A stretch of DNA of 64,000 nt. Source: Streptomyces sp. SN-593. GTDB taxonomy: Bacteria > Actinomycetota > Actinomycetes > Streptomycetales > Streptomycetaceae. Shown here one piece after another: positions 33,901 through 42,227 of this stretch; positions within the stretch are counted from its first letter, which is position 1; each line of letters starts with the position of its first letter. The notes under the pieces are model-generated. The model saw nothing but the letters and a program-made list of their open reading frames with translations, searched no databases and was not told where the DNA came from. The translations under genes were made by a program, and so were the position numbers. Location of the stretch: assembly GCF_016756395.1 (NCBI RefSeq), contig NZ_AP018365.1:2549501-2613500 (forward strand), read 5' to 3'.

Positions 33901-36311
33901 ACGAGGCCGGCTCCGCGCTGCTGCGCGACGTCACCGACGCGCAGGCCGCCGCGCTGCTGGCCGCGGTGCCGGACGAGAAGTCCGACGCGGCCGCGGCCGT
34001 CCGCGAGGTGCTGCCGGGCATCAGCGACCCGCGGCTGGTCAAGGGCGTCGCCTCGGTCGTCGGCATGGCGGCCGCTGCGGCCCGTCGCATCGCGCTGCTC
34101 GGCGAGCGCCGTAGCCGGCCGGCCCAGGACCCGTCCGCGACGGCCGAGCACGCGGGCGACACCGTCCTGGGCGAGGCGATGCGCGGGCTGATCGACCCGG
34201 TCCATGTCGGCGGCTACCCCGGCGGGGGCGCCAACCGGCAGACGTTCACGGCGATGGACACGCTCCGCACGCTGAACGCGGTCACCGCGGGCACCCGACC
34301 GGAGCGCCCGGCACCGCCGGCCGAGAAGGACGGACGTTTCCCCTTCGGCGACACCTACCACCGGCGTCGCAGCATCGACTGGCTCACGCTCGCCGGCGCC
34401 GGCGTCACCGCGGCCGTGGCCCGCGCCGCCGCGCCGGGTACGCCGGCCGAACAGCGCGCCGCGCTGCTGGAGTTCCTGCGCACCGCGCTCGGGCTGGACG
34501 CCGAGGGCGTGAACGGCGACGGGGCGACCGGTGCGCAGGGAACCGGGGCGAGCGTGCTCGCCGACCCGCGCGGCCGGCTCCGGCTGGTGGACATCACCGG
34601 CAAGAAGGCGCCGAACAGGATCGGCCAGGTGATGTGCAGCGGCGGGCGTTCGCTGCTGGTGGTCGCCTTCTGGCGCGACGAGGACCAGGACGAGGAACAG
34701 ACCTGGAAGGCCGTCGAGTTCGCCCCCGACGGAAGGTTCGGGGCGTGGGAGGGCTTCACGCTCGTCGAGGACCGCGTGCTGGGGACCCCGGCCCCCGCCG
34801 GACCCGGCGGGACGCCCGCCGAGTCCGCCGCGACGGCGGCCCTGCTCGCCGGGATCGCCGCGCGCGGCCCGGTGCCCTACCGGCCGGAGGCCGCCGCGCG
34901 CTTCGCCGAACGCACCGGCGCGGACGTGTCGTTGGCCGCACTGCTGCTGCTCGGCCTGCCGGGGCTGGGCGGGTACGGCAAGTGGGGGCTGCCGCCTGCG
35001 GAGGTCCTGGAGCTGGCGGAGCTGCGGCCGAACCGCGCCCTCACCGCGCGGGACGCGCTGCGCCGGCTCACGACCGCCGACCGGGTCCGGCTGCTCGCCG
35101 CGCTGGTGCCCGCCGACCCGTCCGCGGTCGACCGCCTGTGGACGGACGGCTTCGACCCGGACGCGCTCGCCGACGCGTGGCTGTCGGTGCGCGGCGGCCG
35201 CCGTCCGGTGCCGATCGAACTGGTCGAACGTGCCGAGCGGGAGGGCGACTTCGGCGGCTGGATCGAGACGGTCGTCAACTCCGAGGCCGACCCGGCGCTG
35301 GTCGGCCGGACCCGGCAGCGGCTCGACGCGGACGGCCACCTGTGTGCCGACGACCCGCGGGCCGTGCTCGACGGGAACGAACTGTGGCGCTACACCGGCG
35401 CGCTGCGCTGGCTGGCGTACCGGCTGCCGTACGGCCACCCGTTGCGCCCGTCGCTGCGCGACACGCTGGCCGCGCTGCGCGCGCGGCTCGCCGACGAGAA
35501 CCTCCTGCTGGACCCCAACCTCACCTGGAGCAGCGAGGGCAAGCCGGTCGCGCCGGCGCTGCGCGAGGCGTACGGCCTGCCGGAGACGGGCGGCGAGGAC
35601 GCGGACGGCCTGGTGCGGGTCGGACCCGCGATCGTGCTCACCCCGTCGCGGCGCGGCGCGAAGTACGAGGACGTGTGGCTGCGTTCGGCCGCGGTGGTGC
35701 CCGGGGCGTCGCCGGAGGGCGGTCCCGACCACCCCGCGCTCGTCCTGCTCGCCGGGTTCGGCGGACCCTCCAACCCGTACACTCAGGCGCTGCGGGACGT
35801 GCTGGGCGAGGACCTGGCGGCCGCCGTGGCCGCCGACGGGCCGGCCGGCGCCGCGCAGGATCCGACCCACAGCGTCCCGGAACTGACCGAGCAGGTCGCG
35901 CGGCACCTGGGCCTGTCGCCGGACGCGGCCGCGCTGTACCTGATGCTGCTCGCGCTGCCCGATCCGACGGACCGCAACGTGACGGTGTGGACCGGCTGGA
36001 AGCCCGCCCGGACGAAGCGGGCCAGGGCCGAACTGGCGGGCACCGACCTGGTGGTGGAGGCGAAGCGGGCGCGGGCCGGGCGCTCGCTGTTCCTGCCCGG
36101 CGGCTGGCTGGAGGCCAAGGCGCCGGCGCTGCCGATGGAGTCGTGGAAGCAGCCGCTGTTCCGCGCCGGCCAGTTGGAGATCACCGCCCAGCCCATACCC
36201 GAGCTGCCGGTGCCCGAGCTGTTCCGGCGGGCGTGGCAGCGGGTGCTGGACGGAGACCCGCCGGCCTTCGAGGAGTTCGTGCAGCGCCGGACCGGACGGG
36301 GCCGACGGTGA
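30990..36311 (+). CDS. Very large protein of unknown function in the MoxR/VWA locus
   Basis: A 1773-residue protein, the largest in the window. Residues ~20-50 and ~110-150 are Ala/Gly/Thr-rich linkers. A helical region (LRQSLGFPAWALVHDPANAR, VPHFLPTYYEEVARIFLAAE and YFGKAREAERRHALEI, about 155-260) is followed by an acidic linker (~430-450), an Ala/Leu-rich helical part and a beta-rich centre with repeated Trp/Gly strands, and a C-terminal helical part with FLPGGWLEAKAPALPMESW near the end. No ATP-binding, nuclease or protease motif is seen. Comparable Streptomyces proteins are sometimes labelled DNA-binding, which I cannot confirm. GTGA overlap with the MoxR gene shows tight coupling; it may be a scaffold or substrate of the MoxR complex. 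Confidence 0.75.
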   Translation: MNDGDLLAAGAVLPLDGQPGTGAGTRQGSGRAPASGAAPTSGAAPASGGERPGGTTDVLVARAYAHPVLDGRTVVRLVPEALGEAEDLSLEYLGFAPGFAAEADAAETTAADAGDGAQPADDGASADAGDGTAGTGTAGEPAAAGTAVPVGRVLRQSLGFPAWALVHDPANARHALAVVKEMERLTRLAATRPGHAKDGFSEIGERLDRSVPHFLPTYYEEVARIFLAAESTGYASSYFGKAREAERRHALEIDEERLREVFLEFASAGALSGKTLREQARGLSERLSPETAFTQFRLLCVERATAGLPPHAGLVEDLRRLAKAAGLDAPAEEASLVGELLGTSAIDRAGVSFWKSARTALLTAARDSRAARARLLRLFPAEATNMSDGRAAIDTMWLELLEHSGAFALLAEGPGRPPGADAPDPRGRAATGAETGAGKGAGAEAEADADVPGAAWWFGQWAQFRRRGYRRREERLAAELELVERFAPQLAREGVRVRLTAERGHREVSPDLLDVCLAAGVPVADPHDGVVIDLADWLADDRPGRRDLAAVAADPRFAPLLRSGVEQAASRADGTENLRTLAAHPVLSAAVAGWLADRADDLDRPLGLPLLDRQLSRLAQFGDPRVLATAPAAVDRLTSFDVAPVLARTLRAGVMDELGWPALDAYVARHLDLTAGGQWFELDDAWPALIVAHGTHVAAVGPDAVLDERTLPLPAPNPYSWMRPTVRFVDGQWLIVSGYGDERRAAWSGRPADTFRPGGDPSSPYRGSGSVSLALAGGGRWFGSRPVLPGDTSFAARRPVASDGISHWVLYERHWHEYDPAGAVRGRASLPAFFDSALAEDGAGTRLEESSSYLLPLQPGLEGTPFGSKDGMLGWWVRRDEATATCTAGSVDGSRSPATSGGATPLPPLRLPGGAALHPTVRGSWTQTVTLYGADGVEWGSVDTYGRGGHFASGTDLVPPLWYWHALRPRDEAGSALLRDVTDAQAAALLAAVPDEKSDAAAAVREVLPGISDPRLVKGVASVVGMAAAAARRIALLGERRSRPAQDPSATAEHAGDTVLGEAMRGLIDPVHVGGYPGGGANRQTFTAMDTLRTLNAVTAGTRPERPAPPAEKDGRFPFGDTYHRRRSIDWLTLAGAGVTAAVARAAAPGTPAEQRAALLEFLRTALGLDAEGVNGDGATGAQGTGASVLADPRGRLRLVDITGKKAPNRIGQVMCSGGRSLLVVAFWRDEDQDEEQTWKAVEFAPDGRFGAWEGFTLVEDRVLGTPAPAGPGGTPAESAATAALLAGIAARGPVPYRPEAAARFAERTGADVSLAALLLLGLPGLGGYGKWGLPPAEVLELAELRPNRALTARDALRRLTTADRVRLLAALVPADPSAVDRLWTDGFDPDALADAWLSVRGGRRPVPIELVERAEREGDFGGWIETVVNSEADPALVGRTRQRLDADGHLCADDPRAVLDGNELWRYTGALRWLAYRLPYGHPLRPSLRDTLAALRARLADENLLLDPNLTWSSEGKPVAPALREAYGLPETGGEDADGLVRVGPAIVLTPSRRGAKYEDVWLRSAAVVPGASPEGGPDHPALVLLAGFGGPSNPYTQALRDVLGEDLAAAVAADGPAGAAQDPTHSVPELTEQVARHLGLSPDAAALYLMLLALPDPTDRNVTVWTGWKPARTKRARAELAGTDLVVEAKRARAGRSLFLPGGWLEAKAPALPMESWKQPLFRAGQLEITAQPIPELPVPELFRRAWQRVLDGDPPAFEEFVQRRTGRGRR

Positions 36312-37648
36312 GCGCCGCGGAGAAGGGGCCCGGCATGGGCACGGGGGCAGGCCCGGCGGATGGTGAACGAACGGATGAGGGGGACGGGTTGGGCGCGCAG
36401 CCGGCGCGGCGGCAGATCGAACTGGCCGAGGACAGGTACGCCGAGGAACTGGAGTTCCTGGCCCGTTGGGACCGCGGTCCGCGCCCGCCCGGGTGGCGGC
36501 TGACCCCGAGGGCCGTGGTCGTCTTCGTCTGCGGCTCGGGCGGCGAGACGCTGCGGGCGGAGGCCGAACTCCCTGAGGGGACAGGCCAGTCGGCGCCGGC
36601 GGACGGCGGGAAGGCCCCGGCGGACGGCGGCAAGGCGCCCGCGGACGGGGGGTCGGCGCGCGCCGGGTCGGCCGGGGAAGGGCCCCGCGAGCTGGTGGTG
36701 GCCCGCAAGTTCGTCGGCGACCGGGCGCTGGTGGAGCGGTGCGTGGTCACCCTCGCCGGGGAGCGCGGCCTGCTGCTGGTGGGCGAACCCGGCACCGCCA
36801 AGTCGATGCTGTCGGAGCTGCTGTCGGCCGCCGTGTGCGGCACCAGCGGCCTGACCGTCCAGGGCACCGCCGGCACCACCGAGGACCAGGTCCGCTACGG
36901 CTGGAACTACGCGGCGCTGCTCGCCAACGGCCCCAGCCGGGCGGCCCTCGTGCCCTCCCCCGTGCTCACCGCGATGACCCGCGGGGCGGTGGCCAGGATC
37001 GAGGAGATCACCCGCTGCCTGCCGGAGGTGCAGGACGCGCTGGTCTCGATCCTGTCCGAACGGCGCATGGCCGTACCCGAGTTGGCCGGCACGGCGGACG
37101 GGGCGGACGGCACGGTCCACGCCGTGCCCGGGTTCACGGTCATCGCCACCGCCAACCTCCGCGACCGCGGCGTCTCGGAGATGTCCGCGGCCCTCAAGCG
37201 CCGCTTCAACTTCGAGACGGTCGGGCCGATCGGCGACCTCGACACCGAGACCGCCCTGGTCCGCGCCCAGGCCACGGCCGCCCTCGCCCGCGGCGGTGCC
37301 GGCTTCGCCGTCGACCAGGCCGTGCTGGAGGCCCTGGTCACCGCCTTCCGCGACCTGCGGGGCGGCCGCAGCGCGGAGGGCTGGGAGGTGGAGCGGCCGT
37401 CCACGGTGATGAGCACCGCCGAGGCGGTCCACGTCGCCACCTCGATGGGCCTGGCCGCGGCCTACCTGCCCGACGGGCGGGACCCGCTGCGCACCCTGCC
37501 CGGGCACCTGCTCGGCACCGTGCGCAAGGACGACCCGGCCGACCACGCCCGGCTGCTCGGGTACTGGGACGGGCCGGTCCGCCGCCGCGCCGAGCAGGGC
37601 GCGCCGCTGTGGCGGACCCTGTGGGAGCTGCGCGATGCGCTCGGCTGA
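36308..37648 (+). CDS. MoxR-type AAA+ ATPase
   Basis: A 446-residue AAA+ protein. After an N-terminal part and a linker with three copies of APADGGK/S (~residues 97-116) comes the ATPase core: KFVGDRALVERC, Walker A GEPGTAKS (159-166), the MoxR loop GTAGTTEDQVRYGWNYAALL, Walker B region VARIEEITRC, sensor 1 VIATANLRD and arginine finger LKRRF. MoxR ATPases work as chaperones with VWA-domain partners; the next gene has a VWA domain with an intact MIDAS. By context this is the YehL subfamily. The GTG at 36308 overlaps the upstream stop (GTGA); an ATG at 36335 is an alternative. It overlaps the next gene by 14 bases. Confidence 0.92.
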   Translation: MSAAEKGPGMGTGAGPADGERTDEGDGLGAQPARRQIELAEDRYAEELEFLARWDRGPRPPGWRLTPRAVVVFVCGSGGETLRAEAELPEGTGQSAPADGGKAPADGGKAPADGGSARAGSAGEGPRELVVARKFVGDRALVERCVVTLAGERGLLLVGEPGTAKSMLSELLSAAVCGTSGLTVQGTAGTTEDQVRYGWNYAALLANGPSRAALVPSPVLTAMTRGAVARIEEITRCLPEVQDALVSILSERRMAVPELAGTADGADGTVHAVPGFTVIATANLRDRGVSEMSAALKRRFNFETVGPIGDLDTETALVRAQATAALARGGAGFAVDQAVLEALVTAFRDLRGGRSAEGWEVERPSTVMSTAEAVHVATSMGLAAAYLPDGRDPLRTLPGHLLGTVRKDDPADHARLLGYWDGPVRRRAEQGAPLWRTLWELRDALG

Positions 37649-40600
37649 GGACACGGCGCCCGCGGCGGGCACGGTACGGACGCCCGGGTCCGCAGCGGCC
37701 GACCGCGCGCCCCTCGCGGGCGGCGTGGCCGGCGGGGCCCGCGGGGCCGGAACCGCGCGAGGCGCGGCTCGGACGGCGGCCGGGCCCACCGTGGCCGGCG
37801 GAGGCGGTACGTCGGCCGCGACCGGCGGGGCCGAGGGCGCCGGCGAGGGCCGCGCCCCGCACGACGACCCTGGCAGGGGTCTCGGCACGGGTGGCGGCCC
37901 CGACGCGCACGGCGCCACCCGAACGGGTGACGGCCTCGGTACGGGTGGCGGCCTCGGTACGGGTGACGGTCCGGCCGGGGACCGGCGCCTCGGACGGAGC
38001 GAGGTCGAGGCCGAGTCGGCGGCGCTCGCCGGGTGCCGGGAGCCGTACCTGATCGGGGTCAGGCACCACTCCCCGGCGCTGGCCGCCGCCGTGCCGGAAC
38101 TGCTGGCGGAGGCGGCGCCCGACGTGCTCTTCGTCGAGTTGCCCGAGGAGTTCGGGCGCTGGCTGCCGCATCTGGCCGACCCCGAGGTGCTGCCGCCGGT
38201 GGCGCTGGCCGGGCACGGGCCGCGCGGGCTGGTGTTCCTGCCGTTCGCGGAGTTCTCGCCGGAACTCGCGGCGCTGCGCTGGGCGCGGGCGGCCGGGGTG
38301 CCGGTGGTGGCGTTCGACCTGCCGGTCGGGGCGCCCGAGGAAGACGGCCCGCGCCGCGGAGGGGGCGGCGCGGGCACCCACGGCCGGCCGGATCGGCCCG
38401 GTCTCGCGGACGCGATGCGGGACCGGGCCGGCGGCCGCGCCGAGGACGACCTCTGGGACCGCCTGGTCGAGTCGGCGGCACCCGGCGGCTCGCCGGAGGC
38501 ACTGCGGCGCGCCGCCCTCCTGGTCGGCTGGGCGCTGCGCCACGACGCGGCCGCAGAGGACCGCCTGGACCCGCACGACCTGCGGCGCGAGGCCCACATG
38601 CGGCGCGTCATGGCGGAGCACGGGGCGGTGCGGCCGGCGGCGCTGGTGGGCGCGTTCCACGCGCCGGCCCTGCTCCCGGCGGCCTCCGGCGCGCCGGGGC
38701 GCCCGGCCGTCGGCGCGGACCTCGTTTCGGCGCCCCGGGCGGGCTCCGGGGCGGCGCCGGAACCCGGAACCGCGCCCTCCGACCGGCCCGGGCCCGTACC
38801 CGACAGCGACACCGGTACCGGCAGCGGCAGCGGCAGCGGCGCCGACAGGGCGCGCCGGGACCGGGCCGGCGGAGGCGGCGGGGCCGGGGAGACCGCCGTG
38901 ACCACCTCGCTCGTCCCCTACACGTTCGCGCTGCTGGACGAGCGGTCCGGGTACCCCGCCGGAATCCGCGACCCGCAGTGGCAGCAGGGCGTGGTGGAGG
39001 CGGCGGGCGACCCGCGGCGGCTGGACGAGCTGCTGGTGGCCACGGCGGTACGGATCTGCGCCGCCGTACGCGCCGCCGGCCACCCGTGCGGACCGCCCGA
39101 CGCCCGGGAGACGGTGCGCCACGCACGCGACCTGGCCACCTTGCGGGGCCGACCCGCCGCCGGACGGGCGGAGTTGCTGGAGGCGGCGCAGACCGTCCTC
39201 ACGCAGGGCCAACTGCTCGGCCGGGGACGGGTGGTGGCGCAGGCGCTGGAATCGGTGCTGGTCGGCACCCGGCACGGCAGGCTCGCGCCGGGCACCCCGC
39301 GCTCCGGGCTCGGCCCCGCCGTGGAGGCGCTGCTCGCCGAACTGCGGCTGCCCGCGCCGGGGTCGCCAGAGCAGCGCGAGGTGCGGCTCGATCCGCACCG
39401 GTCACCGCTGGACCGGCGGCGGGAGGTGGCGCTGCGCAGGCTGGCGGTGTGCCGCGTGCCGTACGGCGAGGTGGTCCGCGGCGGGGGCACGCCGCTCGGG
39501 CCACCCGGGTCCTCGACGGCTCCCGGGCCCGCGGGCGGCGGCAGCGGGGCAGCGGAGACCGGCGAGGGCACGATCGGCGTGCGCTGGACCGTCGGGTGGA
39601 CCCCGGCGACGGCGGCGATGCTGGACGCCGTCGCCGCCCACGGCAGCGACCTGGCGCAGGCCGCGGCCGGGCTGCTGCGGCAGCGCTCGCTGGCCGAGCG
39701 GCGGCGCGGCGGCCCGACGGCCGCGGAGGTGCTGGCCGGTTTCGAGGAGGCGGCGCTGTGCGGGCTGCCCGACGCCGCGGCCGACCGGCTCGCGGAGACC
39801 GCCGACGTGCTCCCGGCCACCGGAACCCTGCCCGAACTCCTCGCCGGGACACGGCTGCTGGACCGTGTCGCGGCCGGACTGCTGCCCGGGCTGCCCGACG
39901 GCTGGGAGCAGGCACGGATCGCCGACGCGCTCGCCGCCCTCACCACGGCGGGCGTCCGCGCGCTGGACGGGCTCGCCGGGTCCGACGACCCGGACGACGC
40001 CCGCGCGCTCGCCGAACTCGCCACCCGCGGCGGTTCCCCGGGGTTGCGGGTCCGCGACGCCCTTACCCGGCTGGCCGCCGAGGGCAGCCCGCTGATCAGG
40101 GGGGCGTCCGCCGCGACCCGGGTCCTGGTCGACGACATGACGCCCGCCGCGTTCGGCACGGCGCTGGCCGCCCGCACGCACGGCGCGACCAGTCCCGAAC
40201 TGCGCCTGGACCTCGGCGCGTTCCTCGCCGGAGCGCTCACCGCCGCCGGGCCGCTGCTCGAATCGGGACCGTTGCTGGCGCCGGTCGCGGAACTCGTCGC
40301 GGAACTGCCGGACCGCGCCTTCCTCACCCGGCTGCCCGCGCTGCGGCACGGCTTCGACGCCCTGTCCCCCGCCGCCCGCGGGCGCCTGCTCGCCGCGGTC
40401 CGCGCCCATCCGTCCGCGCCGGGCGCGCGGGGTTCCGCGGTGCCCGACCCGCACGCCCTGGCCCGCCACACGGCGGCGGACCTCGCCGGGCGCGAAGTGC
40501 TGGCGGCACGCGGGCTGTTGGGAGTGCTCGACGAGGAGGGCGCCGCGGCAGCGTCCGCACCGGGGCATGAGGGCGCCGCGCCGCCGTCGCCCGAACCGCA

Positions 40601-41804
40601 CGCGACAGCGAGCCCCGCGGGCACCGAACCCGGGACCCCCGCGGTGCCCGCAGCCGCACCCACACCCGCTGCCGCACCCGCACCCGCACCCGACGGCATC
40701 TCCGCCGACGTCCGCTGGCAACTGCTGCTCGGACAGGTGGAGGACGCAGGAGCCGGCCGCGCCGGGCGGATCGCCACCGCGCTCGACGAGCTGTACGGTT
40801 CCGGGCACGGCGAGGGCGCGGCGAGCGTGCCCCACACGTCCGGCGGCGGCCAGGAGCCTCCCTACCCCGACATCCGGTCCTGGGGCGAGGAGTTGGCGGA
40901 CCTGTTCGGCGCGGACGTGCGCGAGGAGGTGCTCTCCGCGGCGGCCACGGCCGGCCGGCTGGACGCGGCGCTGGCCATCGACCCGGCCTCGGCCCGGCCC
41001 TCGGTCGACCTGCTGCGGACCGTGCTGTCCTACGCGGGCGGCCTGCCCGAGGGCCGACTCGCCCGGCTGCGGCCCCTCGTGGCCCGTATCGTGGCCGAGT
41101 TGACGCGTGCGCTCGCGGTCCGGATGCGGCCGGCGCTGACCGGTCTGACCCACCCGAGGCCCACCCGGCGCCCGGGCGGGCCGCTGGACCTGGCCCGCAC
41201 GCTGCGGGCCAACCTCGCCACGGCCGAACGCGATCCGGTCACCGGCGCGGTCGGCGTACGGCCCGAGCGGCCCGTCTTCCGCACCCGGGCCCGCGCTTCG
41301 GCGGACTGGCGGATCGTGCTGGTCGTCGACGTGTCCGGGTCGATGGAGGCGTCCACGGTCTGGGCCGCGCTCACCGCGGCCGTGCTCGCCGGGGTGCCCG
41401 CGCTCACCACGCACTTCGTGGCCTTCTCGACGGAGGTCCTCGACCTCACCGACCACGTCGCCGACCCGCTGTCCCTCCTGCTCGAAGTGCGCGTGGGCGG
41501 CGGCACGTCCATCGCCCGCGGGCTGCGGCACGCCCGCACCCTCGTCACGGTGCCCTCGCGCACCCTCGTGGTCCTCGTCAGCGACTTCGAGGAGGGCGGC
41601 CCGGTCGGCCCGCTCCTGACGGAGGTGCGGGCACTGGTCGACGCCGGCTGCCGCGTGCTCGGCTGCGCCTCCCTGGACGACGCCGGGCGGCCCCGCTACT
41701 CCACGGGTGTCGCCGGTCAACTCGTCGGCGCGGGCATGCCCGTGGCGGCGCTCGGCCCCCTCCAACTCGCCTCGTGGATCGGCGAACAGGTGCGAGCCCG
41801 CTGA
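37635..41804 (+). CDS. DUF5682-VWA fusion protein
   Basis: A 1389-residue protein that joins two modules usually encoded separately (yehM and yehP in E. coli). Residues 1-~130 are Gly/Ala-rich. DUF5682 starts with LIGVRHHSPALAAAVPELL (around residues 138-156) and PDVLFVELPEEF. A long helical region follows, with an acidic Pro/Ala-rich linker near residues 975-1020. The C-terminal VWA domain (~1220-1389) has a full MIDAS: D1232-x-S-x-S in VVDVSGSME, the Thr of GGGTS (~1290) and Asp of VSDFEEGG (~1317). VWA domains with MIDAS are the standard partners of MoxR ATPases, so this is likely the client-binding arm of the complex. The ATG at 37635 overlaps the ATPase gene by 14 bases. Confidence 0.88.
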   Translation: MRSAEDTAPAAGTVRTPGSAAADRAPLAGGVAGGARGAGTARGAARTAAGPTVAGGGGTSAATGGAEGAGEGRAPHDDPGRGLGTGGGPDAHGATRTGDGLGTGGGLGTGDGPAGDRRLGRSEVEAESAALAGCREPYLIGVRHHSPALAAAVPELLAEAAPDVLFVELPEEFGRWLPHLADPEVLPPVALAGHGPRGLVFLPFAEFSPELAALRWARAAGVPVVAFDLPVGAPEEDGPRRGGGGAGTHGRPDRPGLADAMRDRAGGRAEDDLWDRLVESAAPGGSPEALRRAALLVGWALRHDAAAEDRLDPHDLRREAHMRRVMAEHGAVRPAALVGAFHAPALLPAASGAPGRPAVGADLVSAPRAGSGAAPEPGTAPSDRPGPVPDSDTGTGSGSGSGADRARRDRAGGGGGAGETAVTTSLVPYTFALLDERSGYPAGIRDPQWQQGVVEAAGDPRRLDELLVATAVRICAAVRAAGHPCGPPDARETVRHARDLATLRGRPAAGRAELLEAAQTVLTQGQLLGRGRVVAQALESVLVGTRHGRLAPGTPRSGLGPAVEALLAELRLPAPGSPEQREVRLDPHRSPLDRRREVALRRLAVCRVPYGEVVRGGGTPLGPPGSSTAPGPAGGGSGAAETGEGTIGVRWTVGWTPATAAMLDAVAAHGSDLAQAAAGLLRQRSLAERRRGGPTAAEVLAGFEEAALCGLPDAAADRLAETADVLPATGTLPELLAGTRLLDRVAAGLLPGLPDGWEQARIADALAALTTAGVRALDGLAGSDDPDDARALAELATRGGSPGLRVRDALTRLAAEGSPLIRGASAATRVLVDDMTPAAFGTALAARTHGATSPELRLDLGAFLAGALTAAGPLLESGPLLAPVAELVAELPDRAFLTRLPALRHGFDALSPAARGRLLAAVRAHPSAPGARGSAVPDPHALARHTAADLAGREVLAARGLLGVLDEEGAAAASAPGHEGAAPPSPEPHATASPAGTEPGTPAVPAAAPTPAAAPAPAPDGISADVRWQLLLGQVEDAGAGRAGRIATALDELYGSGHGEGAASVPHTSGGGQEPPYPDIRSWGEELADLFGADVREEVLSAAATAGRLDAALAIDPASARPSVDLLRTVLSYAGGLPEGRLARLRPLVARIVAELTRALAVRMRPALTGLTHPRPTRRPGGPLDLARTLRANLATAERDPVTGAVGVRPERPVFRTRARASADWRIVLVVDVSGSMEASTVWAALTAAVLAGVPALTTHFVAFSTEVLDLTDHVADPLSLLLEVRVGGGTSIARGLRHARTLVTVPSRTLVVLVSDFEEGGPVGPLLTEVRALVDAGCRVLGCASLDDAGRPRYSTGVAGQLVGAGMPVAALGPLQLASWIGEQVRAR

Positions 41805-42227
41805 GTGCGCCGCCCGGGTGCCCTCTCCGCGCCCGGGCGGCCACACGGGGCGCGGACGACTCGCCGGCCCACCGGGGGCGCCGGCCGTCCGCCGATCGGC
41901 CCGCGCCGGCCCGCATCGGCCCGCGTCGGGCGGCACCCGGACCGCGTTCGCCCCCCGGTCGCCCCGTTCGCCCGTGTTCGCCCCCGGAGCCGGCGCATCC
42001 GCATCCGCACCCGCTCCGGCCTCCCGCCGAGGGCTCCCCGACCATCCCGGGAGGCCACGCCGTACGGAAGCCGCCGACCGCGTCCCTGCCTCCCGCACTC
42101 GCCTGGCCCGGCGGACCCGGCGGTCCGCGGCCGGGGGGCCGGGTGGCCGGGCCGGGCGGGGTTGTCGTACCCCTGGGGCAGGATGGCGTCGGTAGCGGGG
42201 CGGAGTGCTGCGAGGGGAAGGCGCGGG
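41805..42227. other. Intergenic region before the SWIM gene
   Basis: These 423 bases contain no convincing gene; the open frames here are Arg/Pro/Ala-rich with no ribosome site or family resemblance. The less repetitive stretch around 42150-42215 could hold a promoter for the SWIM-domain gene, so that gene may be transcribed separately from the upstream coupled genes. Confidence 0.5.

Noticed and set aside
30813..35906. A 1697-residue minus-strand open frame opposite the giant gene at 30990
   Set aside because: Composition is Arg/Gly/Val/His-rich without domains, and the plus-strand gene has overlaps with neighbours on both sides.
41805..42182. N-terminal extension of the SWIM protein upstream of 42183
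   Set aside because: The extension would be Arg/Pro-rich with no SD, while GAGGGGAAG lies before the ATG at 42228.
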